Origin: an uncultured Alphaproteobacteria bacterium
Lineage (GTDB): Bacteria; Pseudomonadota; Alphaproteobacteria; UBA8366; JADFVY01
Length of the DNA stretch: 40,928 nucleotides
Reading direction: 5' to 3'
Assembly: GCA_947259105.1 (NCBI GenBank)
Contig: CAMYKU010000053.1
Span: 1-40,928, forward strand
How positions within the stretch are numbered: position 1 is the first letter of the stretch; every line of letters begins with the position of its first letter. Under the pieces are notes generated by a model. The model saw nothing but the letters and a program-made list of their open reading frames with translations. It had not been told where the DNA came from and ran no database searches. Shown here piece after piece: positions 33,836-40,928 of the stretch. The position numbers and the translations under genes were made by a program.

Positions 33836-34228
33836 TCAGGCGGCGGCCGCGCGGCGCTGCAGCGCGTTCAGCGGCGGATCGAAGGCGGCGACGATATCGT
33901 CCTCGATAAAGCGCCGGAAATCCTCGTCACGGCTGCAGATATGGACCAGAAGGCGGGTCGCGCCCTGCTTCTTCGCGTCGGCGAGCCATTCGTGGGTCGC
34001 GCCCGCACGGCCGCCGATGTCGCCGGTCTCGCCGACGAACAGGAGGCGCCAGTACAGCGTATTCCCGCCGTCCGCGCCGGCCGGCGCCGCGAAGGCGTAA
34101 ATGCCGGCGATGGCGGGCGGCGCATCCAGCGGGAACGGTGTGAAGCCATAGATTTCCCGCGACGCGCCATGCAGCGTAACCACCGCCTGGTCCGGCGTGA
34201 CTGTCGGTCTTGCGGGTCTGTTGCCCAT
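33836..34228 (-). CDS. Divergent GIY-YIG-like nuclease-fold protein with catalytic residues (130 aa)
   Basis: The leftward ATG at 34228 has GGAAGGGAAGAG upstream. The product shows a compact GIY-YIG-like domain: AGIYAF (residues 41-46), a loop, LLFVGETGDIGGR (62-74) with Arg74, then GATRLLVH. A helix with Glu109 (FRRFIEDDIVAAF) and PPLN (Asn121) closes it. These positions match the GIY, YIG, Arg, Glu and Asn marks of GIY-YIG endonucleases, the second motif being FVG. The N-terminus contains VVTLHGASREIYGFTPFPLD, shared with its paralogue. No partner domain or DNA-binding module is attached. The target is unknown; function as a nuclease is inferred from the pattern only. Confidence 0.65.
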   Translation of the reverse strand: MGNRPARPTVTPDQAVVTLHGASREIYGFTPFPLDAPPAIAGIYAFAAPAGADGGNTLYWRLLFVGETGDIGGRAGATHEWLADAKKQGATRLLVHICSRDEDFRRFIEDDIVAAFDPPLNALQRRAAAA

Positions 34229-34364
34229 TCTCTCTTCCCTTCCGTTGATTGGCGGCCGAGAAGGATAAGCCCGCAGGTGTTACCTGAAGGTTAACGCCGG
34301 GGGACGCCAGGCGCCATGGCGCCTCGATGGGCGTGCTCCGCGGCAGCCATGCCCGGCAGGGCGG

Positions 34365-34844
34365 TCATTCCAGCGCCAGCTTCATGCCCTCATGGCTGGC
34401 CGCGAAACCGAGTTGCTCATAGAAGCGACGCGCGTCGGGGCGGGCCTTGTCGGTGGTCAGCTGCACCAGCCCGCAGCCGGCGTCCCGGGCGCGCCCGATG
34501 GCGTGCCGGAACAGCGCCGCGCCGACGCCGCGGCCACGGAACCGGGCATCCACGCGCACCCCCTCGATCTGGGCGCGGCGCATGCCCCGGCGGCTCAGCC
34601 CCGGGATCACGGTCAGCTGCAGGCAGCCGGCGATCTCGCCGTCGAGCTCGGCGAGGACGCATTCGTTGCCGCCCTGCGCCTGCATGGCGTCGAACGCCGC
34701 GCGATAGGCCGGCGGCAGGGGATCGGCAACCTGTTCGCGCGCCGCCCCGAGATCGTCGTCCGCCAGCAGCCGCACGATGGCGGGAAGATCGGCGCTCGTG
34801 GCGGCGCGGAACCGCAGGGAAGGCGTCGGGTCCGCGTCGGCCAC
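34365..34844 (-). CDS. GNAT-family N-acetyltransferase
   Basis: A GTG start at 34844 lies 6 nt after GAGGGA and 10 bp after the stop of the metallophosphoesterase gene, giving 159 residues. The longer reading from 34898 overlaps that gene and lacks a ribosome site. The GNAT fold is plain: LRFRAATSADLPAIVRLL, a core ECVLAELDGEIAGCLQL, the acetyl-CoA loop RFRGRGVGAALF, and a final ARRFYEQLGF. Such enzymes acetylate a small amine or a protein, and the acceptor is unknown. It is probably co-transcribed with the upstream phosphoesterase. Confidence 0.87.
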   Translation of the reverse strand: MADADPTPSLRFRAATSADLPAIVRLLADDDLGAAREQVADPLPPAYRAAFDAMQAQGGNECVLAELDGEIAGCLQLTVIPGLSRRGMRRAQIEGVRVDARFRGRGVGAALFRHAIGRARDAGCGLVQLTTDKARPDARRFYEQLGFAASHEGMKLALE

Positions 34845-34854
34845 GGCCGGTCCC

Positions 34855-35673
34855 TCAAACCTCGATGATTGCGGGCCGGAAGGGCGCCGCCGCTTCATTT
34901 TCGCCCGGATAGCCGCGCTGGGCGCTGATGCAGCGCGTCGCGCCGCGCACGACGTCGACGGAGAAATGGGTGTGGCCCCAGATCCAGGCGGCCGGTTGGT
35001 GGGCGGCGATCAGGTCGTCGAGGTCGGAAACGAACGCGGGCGACAGCGGGCTGCCCTCGAAGCGCGGCTCGATCGCGGCGCGCACCGGCGCGTGGTGGGT
35101 CGCGACGACGACCGGCTGCGTCGCCCCCCGGGCCAGCTCACGCTCCAGCCAGCTTCGCGATTCGCGGTGGCGGGCCAGCGCGTCCCCGGGCATGAAGCCG
35201 CGCCCCGCGGCCCGGATCAGCCGGTGGTCGGCCAGCCCCGCGGCGGCGTCCCGCATGCCGGCACCGGCATCGCCGTTGATCGCGTAGTCGGTCCACAGGG
35301 TGCAGCCCAGCACCCGCACCCCGGCGACCTCCACCGCGTCGTTCTCGAGGAACAGCACGCGGCTGCCCGTTGCCGCCGCCGCCGCCCGGCAGCCATCCAG
35401 CACCGCGTCGAGATCGCCGTGATAGGCCTCGTGGTTGCCCATCACGTAGACCACCGGGATGCCGAGAAACCGCGCCGCCTCGTCGGCATATGCGACGCCG
35501 AAAGTGCCGAGATCGACATCGCCGGCCAGCACCAGCAGGTCCGCCGCGCCATGCACCGCGCCGAGGTCCGGCCCGCCCGATGGATGCAGGCCGGCCGCCA
35601 CGGGTGCCGGGTCGGGCTCGCCCGCGCGTTCGAACTCGATATGCAGGTCACTGGCCACGGCGATCCGGGTCAT
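34855..35673 (-). CDS. Calcineurin-type metallophosphoesterase
   Basis: From the ATG at 35673 the product has 272 residues. It shows the binuclear metal motifs in order: ASDLHIEF (Asp9, His11), LAGDVDLG, MGNHEAYHG, VATHHAPVRA and GHTHFS. These coordinate two metals for hydrolysis of phosphate esters or cyclic nucleotides. Compared with the usual family it is of normal length. The open frame runs to 35781 but crosses the tRNA gene, so the internal ATG is chosen despite a weak ribosome site. The substrate is unknown. Confidence 0.88.
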   Translation of the reverse strand: MTRIAVASDLHIEFERAGEPDPAPVAAGLHPSGGPDLGAVHGAADLLVLAGDVDLGTFGVAYADEAARFLGIPVVYVMGNHEAYHGDLDAVLDGCRAAAAATGSRVLFLENDAVEVAGVRVLGCTLWTDYAINGDAGAGMRDAAAGLADHRLIRAAGRGFMPGDALARHRESRSWLERELARGATQPVVVATHHAPVRAAIEPRFEGSPLSPAFVSDLDDLIAAHQPAAWIWGHTHFSVDVVRGATRCISAQRGYPGENEAAAPFRPAIIEV

Positions 35674-35755
35674 GGCGCGTAGGATAGCAGAGCGGGCCGG
35701 CGCCCGGAATACGGTATCGGGACCGGGTGGCGAGATTCGGAAAGCAGAGGAAAAA

Positions 35756-35830
35756 TGGTGCCGCCGGAGTGAATTGAACACTCGACCCCGCCCTTACCAA
35801 GGGCGTGCTCTACCCCTGAGCTACGGCGGC
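35756..35830 (-). tRNA. tRNA-Thr (anticodon GGT)
   Basis: Read leftward, the acceptor stem GCCGCCG pairs with CGGCGGC, and the D-arm is GCTCAGGGGTAGAGC. The anticodon arm is CGCCC-TTGGTAA-GGGCG with GGT in the loop. The T-arm is GAGTG-TTCAATT-CACTC. The discriminator is A and CCA is encoded (35756-35758). It stands alone. Confidence 0.95.
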
Positions 35831-35927
35831 TCCGTGGGTGCGCGCGCCTTATGCCACATGGCCGGTTTCGGCGCAAGCGGGCCGATGCCGGTTGACAGGG
35901 CCGCGCACGGCCTGAAATGTGGGGGCC

Positions 35928-36095
35928 ATGGCAAGGCAGGACAAGGACAAACCCGGCCAGACTACCGAGGGCCGCCGGCGCGCCGGGGAACGAGAGGCCC
36001 GCCGCGCCGCTTCGCTGCGCGCGAACCTGCGCAAACGCAAGGCGCAGCAGCGCGGCCGCGAGGACCCTGAATCGCCGCCGGAAGAAGACAGATAA
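35928..36095 (+). CDS. Small basic protein (55 aa), conserved near murA
   Basis: The ATG at 35928 opens a 55-residue frame: an Asp/Lys/Pro start, then REARRAASLRANLRKRKAQQ, and an acidic end SPPEEDR. Short Arg/Ala-rich proteins with a LRANL[RK]KRKAQ-type core are common in alphaproteobacteria, often annotated only as hypothetical. It is likely one helix with a strong positive face, so nucleic-acid or ribosome contact is possible. The ribosome site is a weak GGGGG. A family B repeat separates it from murA. Confidence 0.75.
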   Translation: MARQDKDKPGQTTEGRRRAGEREARRAASLRANLRKRKAQQRGREDPESPPEEDR

Positions 36096-36150
36096 CCACA
36101 GAGACACCAGGTGTCGACGATATACACCGAGTCCTGGTTGAGACCATCGA

Positions 36151-36308
36151 GCGACCTCACCCTTCGAGACGGGCCCCTGTTTCGCGGCTCGCACACGCCG
36201 CCTTCCGGCGGCTGCTCGGCGCGGCGGCCCTCCTCAGGATGAGGAAACAGATATTGGAGCCTCATCCTGAGGAGGTTGCGAAGCAACCGTCTCGAAGGGT
36301 GAGGTCGC
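36151..36308. repeat. Family B palindromic repeat, copy 4 (compound)
   Basis: It starts GCGACCTCACCCTTCGAGAC and ends GTCTCGAAGGGTGAGGTCGC; the pairing extends to CGAGCGACCTC/GAGGTCGCTCG. The 158-bp unit contains extra hairpins (GCCGCCTTCCGGCGGC, GGTTGCGAAGCAACC). The two outer ends have matching base changes relative to the other copies (ACCCTT and AAGGGT), so they pair with each other. It fills about half of the gene-free 36096-36435 between the small ORF and murA; no promoter is obvious in the rest. Confidence 0.85.
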
Positions 36309-36435
36309 TCGGTGGCGGAAAATGAGCAGATATCGGGAACACAAGCGGCCCCTGCCGCCGCGCCTTGTGGGCGCCACGGTCATGGGCTAGAAAGGCTTCC
36401 GGCCGTTCGGCCCGGCCTTTTGCATAAGGACACAG

Positions 36436-37710
36436 ATGGACCAGATACGAATCCGCGGCGGCAGGCCGCTCGAGGGGTCGATCCGGATCAGCGGCGCCAA
36501 GAACGCGGCGCTGCCGCTGATGACGGCGAGCCTCTTGACCGGCGAGACGCTGACGCTTACCAACCTGCCGTTCCTTGCCGACATCACGACGCTGGTGCAG
36601 CTGCTGATGCAGCACGGCGTGCATGTCGCGATGCGCGGCGAGGGGGCCGGCGGCGGCCATGTCATGGAGCTGTCGGCGGCGGCGATCACCAGCACCGAAG
36701 CGCCCTACGACCTGGTGCGCAAGATGCGCGCCAGCGTGCTGGTGCTGGGCCCGCTGGTGGCGCGCTGCGGCGAGGCGCGGGTCTCGCTGCCGGGCGGCTG
36801 CGCCATCGGCACGCGGCCGGTCGATCTGCACCTCAAAGGGCTGGAGGCGCTGGGCGCCGGGATCGAGCTGGCCGGCGGCTATATCCATGCGAAGGCGCCA
36901 AAGGGGCTCTCCGGCGGGCATTACGTCTTCCCGTTCGTCTCGGTCGGCGCGACGGAGAACCTCTTGATGGCGGCGAGCCTGGCGAAGGGCGAGACGACGC
37001 TGGTCAACGCGGCGCGCGAGCCGGAGGTCGTCGACCTCGCGAACTGCCTCGTCGCCATGGGCGCGAAGATCGAGGGCATCGGCACCGACACCATTACCGT
37101 TCAGGGCGTCGATGCATTGGGCGCGGCGGAACACCGGGTCGTCCCGGACCGCATCGAGACCGGCACCTTCGCGATGGCCGCGGCGGCGACCGGCGGCGCG
37201 CTGGAGCTGGTCGGCGCGCGGCTGGACATCGTCGCCTCTGTGGCCGAGGCGCTCGACGCGGCGGGTGTCGACATCGCCGAGACGAAAAACGGGATCAGGG
37301 TCAGCCGCCGCAACGGCCTCCGCGGTGTCGACGTGATGACCGAGCCCTATCCCGGCTTTCCCACCGACATGCAGGCGCAGGTGATGGCCCTGATGAGCGT
37401 CGCGGAGGGCGCCTCGATGATCACCGAGACGATCTTCGAGAACCGCTTCATGCATGTGCCGGAGCTTGCCCGCATGGGCGCCAACATCAACGTGCACAAC
37501 GCTTCGGCCATGGTGCGCGGGGTTGCGCGGCTGACCGGCGCGCCGGTGATGGCGACCGACCTGCGGGCCTCGGTCTCGCTGGTCATCGCGGGGCTCGCCG
37601 CGGAGGGCGAGACCGTGATAAACCGGGTCTACCACATCGACCGCGGCTATGAGCGCATCGAAGAGAAGCTCAAGGGCTGCGGCGCCGAGATCGAACGCAT
37701 CGGATCCTGA
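36436..37710 (+). CDS. murA: UDP-N-acetylglucosamine 1-carboxyvinyltransferase
   Basis: The 424-residue protein is MurA, which adds enolpyruvate from PEP to UDP-GlcNAc in the first committed step of peptidoglycan synthesis, in the cytoplasm. The text SGAKNAALP with Lys22, the reactive loop [13 protein letters not shown] with Cys122 (the fosfomycin target), [10 protein letters not shown], and [12 protein letters not shown] are all intact. The length is normal. It is followed after 18 bp by the DUF2948 gene, a frequent alphaproteobacterial arrangement. hisD, often next, is not found here; a repeat follows instead. Confidence 0.97.
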   Translation: MDQIRIRGGRPLEGSIRISGAKNAALPLMTASLLTGETLTLTNLPFLADITTLVQLLMQHGVHVAMRGEGAGGGHVMELSAAAITSTEAPYDLVRKMRASVLVLGPLVARCGEARVSLPGGCAIGTRPVDLHLKGLEALGAGIELAGGYIHAKAPKGLSGGHYVFPFVSVGATENLLMAASLAKGETTLVNAAREPEVVDLANCLVAMGAKIEGIGTDTITVQGVDALGAAEHRVVPDRIETGTFAMAAAATGGALELVGARLDIVASVAEALDAAGVDIAETKNGIRVSRRNGLRGVDVMTEPYPGFPTDMQAQVMALMSVAEGASMITETIFENRFMHVPELARMGANINVHNASAMVRGVARLTGAPVMATDLRASVSLVIAGLAAEGETVINRVYHIDRGYERIEEKLKGCGAEIERIGS

Positions 37711-37728
37711 CAGGGAGGCCCGCGAACC

Positions 37729-38175
37729 ATGGCGGAATCCGACCACATGCCCCTGAAGCTGCGCGCCGCCGACCTGAAGGACCTGTCGGTGGTCGCGGCG
37801 ATGGTCCAGGACGCGCTGGCGCCGATCGGCGACATCGCGTTCCTTGCCGACGAGGGAAGCTTCGTGATGGCGCTGAACCGCTTCCGCTGGGAGGCGGCGG
37901 CCGCGGCGCGCGGCGCGGACGGCAGGCCGTACCAGCGCGTCCATGCCGGGCTGCGTTTCGATAAGGTCAAATCCGTGCAGTTCCGCAACATCGACCGCGA
38001 CGACCGCGGCCGCTACCTCGAGCTCCTGACCATCGCCTGCGACGAGGGCCGCGTCGTGCTGCATTTCGCCGGCGGCGCGGCGATCCGCCTGGAGGTGGAG
38101 GAACTCGTCTGCGCCCTCGGCGACCTCGACGAGCCCTGGCCGACCGCCTGGAAGCCGGCGCACGAGGACGGCTAG
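37729..38175 (+). CDS. DUF2948 family protein
   Basis: The 148-residue protein contains LKLRAADLKDLSVVAAMVQDALAPIGDIAFL, FVMALNRFRWE, VKSVQFRNIDR and ELLTIACDEGRVVLHFAGGAAIRLEVEEL, the text of the DUF2948 family. The family is soluble and uncharacterised, found next to murA in many alphaproteobacteria. AGGGAGG lies 10 nt before the ATG, and the gene is probably in the murA operon. The domain looks like one alpha/beta unit; no catalytic site is evident. Confidence 0.9.
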   Translation: MAESDHMPLKLRAADLKDLSVVAAMVQDALAPIGDIAFLADEGSFVMALNRFRWEAAAAARGADGRPYQRVHAGLRFDKVKSVQFRNIDRDDRGRYLELLTIACDEGRVVLHFAGGAAIRLEVEELVCALGDLDEPWPTAWKPAHEDG

Positions 38176-38210
38176 GCGCATTAACCGTTATGTTGGGTTC
38201 GGTTGGATTG

Positions 38211-38324
38211 GCGCGACCTCATACTTCGAGACGGGCCTTGCGGCCCTCCTCAGCATGAGGGCACAGACCTTGGAGCCTCATGCTGAGGAGGCGCGCAGCG
38301 CCGTCTCGAAGTATGAGGTCGCGC
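38211..38324. repeat. Family B palindromic repeat, copy 5
   Basis: It starts GCGCGACCTCATACTTCGAG and ends CTCGAAGTATGAGGTCGCGC. The internal hairpin uses CTCAGCATGAGG and CCTCATGCTGAGG. With copy 1 (14311) it shares flanking sequence on both sides (CCGTTATGTTG at left; CGCCGCCGGCC and CGATTCCA at right), so the moved unit is about 180 bp. It lies in the 372-bp gap 38176-38547, which otherwise shows no gene. Confidence 0.85.
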
Positions 38325-38547
38325 CGCCGGCCCGACCCGATTCCATTTGAACGGGCAATGCGCCAGGCGCGCGTGCCAACACCGGCGGCGGGCGGTATCC
38401 TGCTCCCCCACACGGCGTTTTCCCCCCGGATACTTTCGGTGACCCCGGAAAGCTGATAAGGTCGCCGGGTGGTTCCGGGTGGATGGGCCCGAGGCCGCGC
38501 AGCCAAAAAACGCAGCCAAGAACAATTGGTTGACGGGGAGCAGGCAG

Positions 38548-39717
38548 ATGAAGCAACGGATCGGTCTCGCGGTCCTGCTGATCGTTTCGGCAGGCGCATG
38601 GGAGGCATCGCAAGCGCGGGAAACGCCGGGCGCCGCAACAATCGAAACACAGGAACAGACGCCGCTCGAACGTGGCATCGCCGCCGATCGACGGGGCGAT
38701 CATACGGCGGCCCTCAGCATCCTCACACCGCTTGCCGAGGCCGGCGACCCGAAGGCCCAGCTCTATCTTGCCTCGATGTATGACGCAGGAAACGGGACGG
38801 AGCGGGATACGGAGACGGCGGCGCACTGGATCGGCCGTGCGGCCGGCCAGGGCTTCGCCAGCGCGCAGAACAGCCTCGGCGCGCGCTACGAGCGTGGGCT
38901 CGGTGTCGCCCGGGATTTCGCGGCGGCCGCCCGCTGGTACCGCGACGCCGCCGAACAGGGGGACGCGCAGGCGCAGTCGAATCTGGGCCGGCTGTACAAG
39001 GCCGGAATCGGGGTCGCGCAGGATTACGGTGCGGCGGCGAACTGGTACCGGGCGGCCGCAGGGCAGGGCTTCGCCCCGGCCCAGGTCATACTCGGCTACC
39101 TGTATTCGACCGGCAACGGCGTCGACCGCAACCATGGCGAGGCCGCGCACCTGTACCGCCAGGCCGCCATCCAGGGCGACCCCCGCGGCCAGTGGTTGCT
39201 TGGTGTCATGTACCAGGCGGGACGAGGGGTGCCGCGCGATGCCGCGGCGGCGGCCCACTGGTTCCGGTCGGCCGCGGACCAAAGTTTCGCCGAGGCGCAG
39301 AACAGCCTCGCCGAGCTGTATCGCAGCGGTTCGGGCGTGGCTGCCGACGCACCCAAGGCCGCGCAGCTGTTCCGCCTGGCGGCCGACCAGGGGCATGCCG
39401 ACGCGCAGATGGGCCTGGCAATGATGTACCACGAAGGCGACGGCGTCGCGGCGGATCTCGGCGAAGCGCTGCGCTGGTACCGCAAGGCCGCCGCGCAGGG
39501 CATGGCCGACGCGCAGTACATAATCAGCCTCGTCCACTTGCTGGGGCAAGGCGTCGAACCCGATCTCGTCACCGGCTATGCCTGGATGATCGTCGCGGCC
39601 CGAAACGGCAATGCCGCCGCGCAGAGCCGGATCCCGCTCCTGGAGGCAGAGCTCACCGCAGTCCAGATCATCGACGCGCAGAAGCTGGCGGTGACGCTGG
39701 GCCGCGGGAGACGGTGA
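38548..39717 (+). CDS. Secreted Sel1-repeat protein (eight repeats)
   Basis: The ATG at 38548 (GGGGAG 7 nt upstream) gives 389 residues. A signal peptide (IGLAVLLIVSAGAWEASQA) is followed by a linker and eight 36-residue Sel1-like repeats of the form 'A.AQ..LG..Y..G.GV..D...AA.W.R.AA.QG'. The last repeat ends WMIVAARNGNAAAQSRIPLLE and a short helical tail closes the chain. Sel1 repeats form curved helical scaffolds that hold other proteins, here in the periplasm or outside. No enzyme domain is attached. Related proteins take part in envelope assembly or host contact, but the partner cannot be told. It is a single gene. Confidence 0.92.
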   Translation: MKQRIGLAVLLIVSAGAWEASQARETPGAATIETQEQTPLERGIAADRRGDHTAALSILTPLAEAGDPKAQLYLASMYDAGNGTERDTETAAHWIGRAAGQGFASAQNSLGARYERGLGVARDFAAAARWYRDAAEQGDAQAQSNLGRLYKAGIGVAQDYGAAANWYRAAAGQGFAPAQVILGYLYSTGNGVDRNHGEAAHLYRQAAIQGDPRGQWLLGVMYQAGRGVPRDAAAAAHWFRSAADQSFAEAQNSLAELYRSGSGVAADAPKAAQLFRLAADQGHADAQMGLAMMYHEGDGVAADLGEALRWYRKAAAQGMADAQYIISLVHLLGQGVEPDLVTGYAWMIVAARNGNAAAQSRIPLLEAELTAVQIIDAQKLAVTLGRGRR

Positions 39718-39719
39718 TC

Positions 39720-39816
39720 CACCCCCTCCCATCCCTCCCCCATCGAAGGGGGAGGGCTTTGATTTTGCGGCCGAATTCCCCCTCCCCCTTGATGGGGGAG
39801 GGCCGGGGAGGGGGTG
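39720..39816. repeat. Family A palindromic repeat, copy 4
   Basis: The 97-bp unit begins 3 bp after the Sel1-gene stop. It has CACCCCCTCCC, the palindrome CCCTCCCCCATCGAAGGGGG, a 25-bp spacer, the palindrome CCTCCCCCTTGATGGGGG, and the G-rich complement of the start. It is the most complete copy and could also act as a transcription stop. Confidence 0.85.
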
Positions 39817-39875
39817 AATCACTGCCCCGCCGCGAGTGGGGAGCCGGAGCGGATGCCACGTAACTGGATACAGCG

Positions 39876-40658
39876 TTAAAGCGTCTCCACGTTGGCGTCG
39901 ACGGCGATCGACTGGCCGGAGACGTTGCGGCCGGCGTCGGACAGCAGGAACGCCACCATCGCCGCGACGTCGCCGCCCGTCACCATGCGGCCGAGCGAGA
40001 CATGCTCCAGGTAGCCCGCCTCGGCCTCCTCGTAGCTGACGCCGGTCTCCTCGGCGCGGGCGCGGATCACCGCCTCGATGCGCGGCCCCTTGACGAGCCC
40101 CGGCAGGATCGCGTTGACCCGGATGTCCGCCGGGCCGAGCTCCTTGGCCAGCGTCTCTGTCAGGCCGATGACGCCGTATTTCGCCGAGGCGTAAGGGCTG
40201 CGGAACGGGTAACCGTGCTTGCCGGCAACCGACGACATGCAGACGATCGACCCGCCGCCCGCCGCCTTCAGCAGCGGCACCGCGCGCCGGGCGCAGAGGA
40301 ACTGCCCGGTCAGGTCGACGTCGATGCAGCGCCGCCAGTCGGCCGGGTCGATGTCCTCGATGGCGGCGGTCGGCCCGGCGATGCCGGCGTTGTTGATCAG
40401 CGCGTCCAGCCCGCCGAGGCGCTCCGTCGCTGCATCGAACAGCCGGTCCACGTCCGCCTCGGCGGCGACGTCCGCGCGCATCGCCCCGGCGTCCGGATGC
40501 GACGCGGCAAAGCCGGCGAGGAACCCCTCGTCCACATCGCAGATACGGACCCGCGCGCCATGTGCGATCAGCAGATCCGCGATCGCCCGCCCGATGCCCG
40601 ACGCCCCGGCGGTCACCACGACGCGCTGTCCCTCAATGCCCCCGTATGCGTCCGCCAT
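39876..40658 (-). CDS. Short-chain dehydrogenase/reductase (SDR)
   Basis: The 260-residue leftward product has the cofactor loop TAGASGIG, ALINNAGIAG, the catalytic Ser of CMSSVAG, YASAK as the YxxxK pair, and a typical end GQSIAVDANVETL. Cofactor preference is probably NAD, from the ICDVD after the second strand. Text such as RVNAILPGLVKGPRIEAV and AEAGYLEHVSLGRMVTGGDVAAMV resembles SDRs acting on sugars or hydroxy acids. The substrate cannot be named. It has no co-directed neighbour in the window. Confidence 0.92.
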   Translation of the reverse strand: MADAYGGIEGQRVVVTAGASGIGRAIADLLIAHGARVRICDVDEGFLAGFAASHPDAGAMRADVAAEADVDRLFDAATERLGGLDALINNAGIAGPTAAIEDIDPADWRRCIDVDLTGQFLCARRAVPLLKAAGGGSIVCMSSVAGKHGYPFRSPYASAKYGVIGLTETLAKELGPADIRVNAILPGLVKGPRIEAVIRARAEETGVSYEEAEAGYLEHVSLGRMVTGGDVAAMVAFLLSDAGRNVSGQSIAVDANVETL

Positions 40659-40803
40659 TCATTGCAGTCCTGTGTTCGCGGTCTCGCCGCCGATCATGGC
40701 ACGCCCGCGCCGCAAGGCAAGGCGTGTTGTGGCGGTTCTTTCCACGCTTGCCTCATCCCGGAGACCTTTGCGCGGGTTTGTTTCTTCCGGCTCCGCCGGA
40801 TCC

Positions 40804-40832
40804 CACCCCCTCCCAACCCTCCCCCGCCCGGG
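40804..40832. repeat. Family A palindromic repeat, copy 5 (cut off)
   Basis: Only the left arm is present (CACCCCCTCCC through CCCGCCCGGG). The right arm expected by comparison with the other copies is replaced by unrelated sequence starting TGTATGGACC, so the unit looks interrupted near 40832. Confidence 0.7.
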
Positions 40833-40928
40833 TGTATGGACCGGGGAGATGGTGGACACCCGTTTGGGGACATGGTGGACGCATTTTTGTCATGGCGCAT
40901 GTTTGAGATCAACGGTTGCGAGGCGATG
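40833..40928 (+). mobile_element. Possible left end of an insertion sequence (cut by window edge)
   Basis: The text from TGTATGGACC has ATGGTGGAC twice (40849-40857 and 40872-40880), a spacing typical of subterminal transposase sites. It then continues into an ATG at 40899 whose frame is open to the edge. The start with TG and the junction inside a family A repeat fit an IS3/IS481-type end. Only 96 bp are visible and no transposase motif can be read, so this is tentative. Confidence 0.35.

Noticed and set aside
35674..35781. Upstream extension of the metallophosphoesterase (MFNSLRR start)
   Set aside because: It crosses the tRNA-Thr gene and lacks family sequence; the internal ATG at 35673 gives the normal N-terminus.
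14311..38324. CRISPR array made of the repeated CTTCGAGAC units
   Set aside because: The copies are far apart, palindromic over their whole length and not separated by uniform spacers; no cas gene is present.

Overview
The window is about 41 kb of high-GC DNA from an alphaproteobacterium, probably a marine or Rhodospirillales-like lineage. The evidence is the murA plus DUF2948 pair, the small Arg/Ala-rich ORF in front of murA, many GTG/TTG starts and the 'CTTCGAGACG' class of intergenic palindromes. It is chromosomal: it carries housekeeping genes (murA, tRNA-Thr), two small-molecule transport or metabolism blocks and a chemoreceptor island. No phage, CRISPR array or rRNA was seen. The left edge cuts one gene, and the right edge probably enters an insertion sequence.

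Layout. 1-2.4 kb: the 3' end of a repeat protein, then a two-gene C1 unit (pterin-dependent methyltransferase and a methylenetetrahydrofolate reductase-like protein). 2.5-6.1 kb: a Tyr/Pro-rich lipoprotein, a VOC protein, a CaCA-type exchanger, and three small leftward genes (zinc ribbon, hypothetical, SHOCT membrane protein). 6.3-9.3 kb: a complete NitT/TauT-type ABC importer (ATPase, permease, Tat-exported binding protein) closed by a strong terminator. 9.3-17.1 kb: a quinone reductase, a GST plus arylsulfotransferase-like pair, Hsp20, an SDR and several small exported or membrane proteins, two of them AT-rich. 17.2-21.2 kb: a fused hydantoinase/oxoprolinase A-B gene that carries two palindromic repeat elements in frame.

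21.6-31.3 kb is a signalling island: a periplasmic binding protein of the ABC_sub_bind type, three chemoreceptors in a row (one Cache, two short related ones) that share promoter-like and terminator sequences, a leftward cupin resembling DMSP lyases, and two tandem ParA-like ATPases with unusual P-loops. 31.6-35.8 kb: a second VOC protein, an alpha/beta hydrolase, two paralogous divergent GIY-YIG-like proteins each with its own terminator, a GNAT, a metallophosphoesterase and tRNA-Thr(GGT). 35.9-40.7 kb: a small conserved ORF, murA, DUF2948, a Sel1-repeat protein and an SDR. The last ~95 bp look like the end of an insertion sequence that has landed in a repeat.

Two families of palindromic repeats run through the window. 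Family A is built on CCCTCCCCCATCAAGGGGG-type palindromes (five copies). Family B is bounded by GACCTCATACTTCGAGAC and its complement (five copies). Most copies lie between genes, but one of each lies inside the hydantoinase gene without breaking its frame. This is the most unusual feature seen here.
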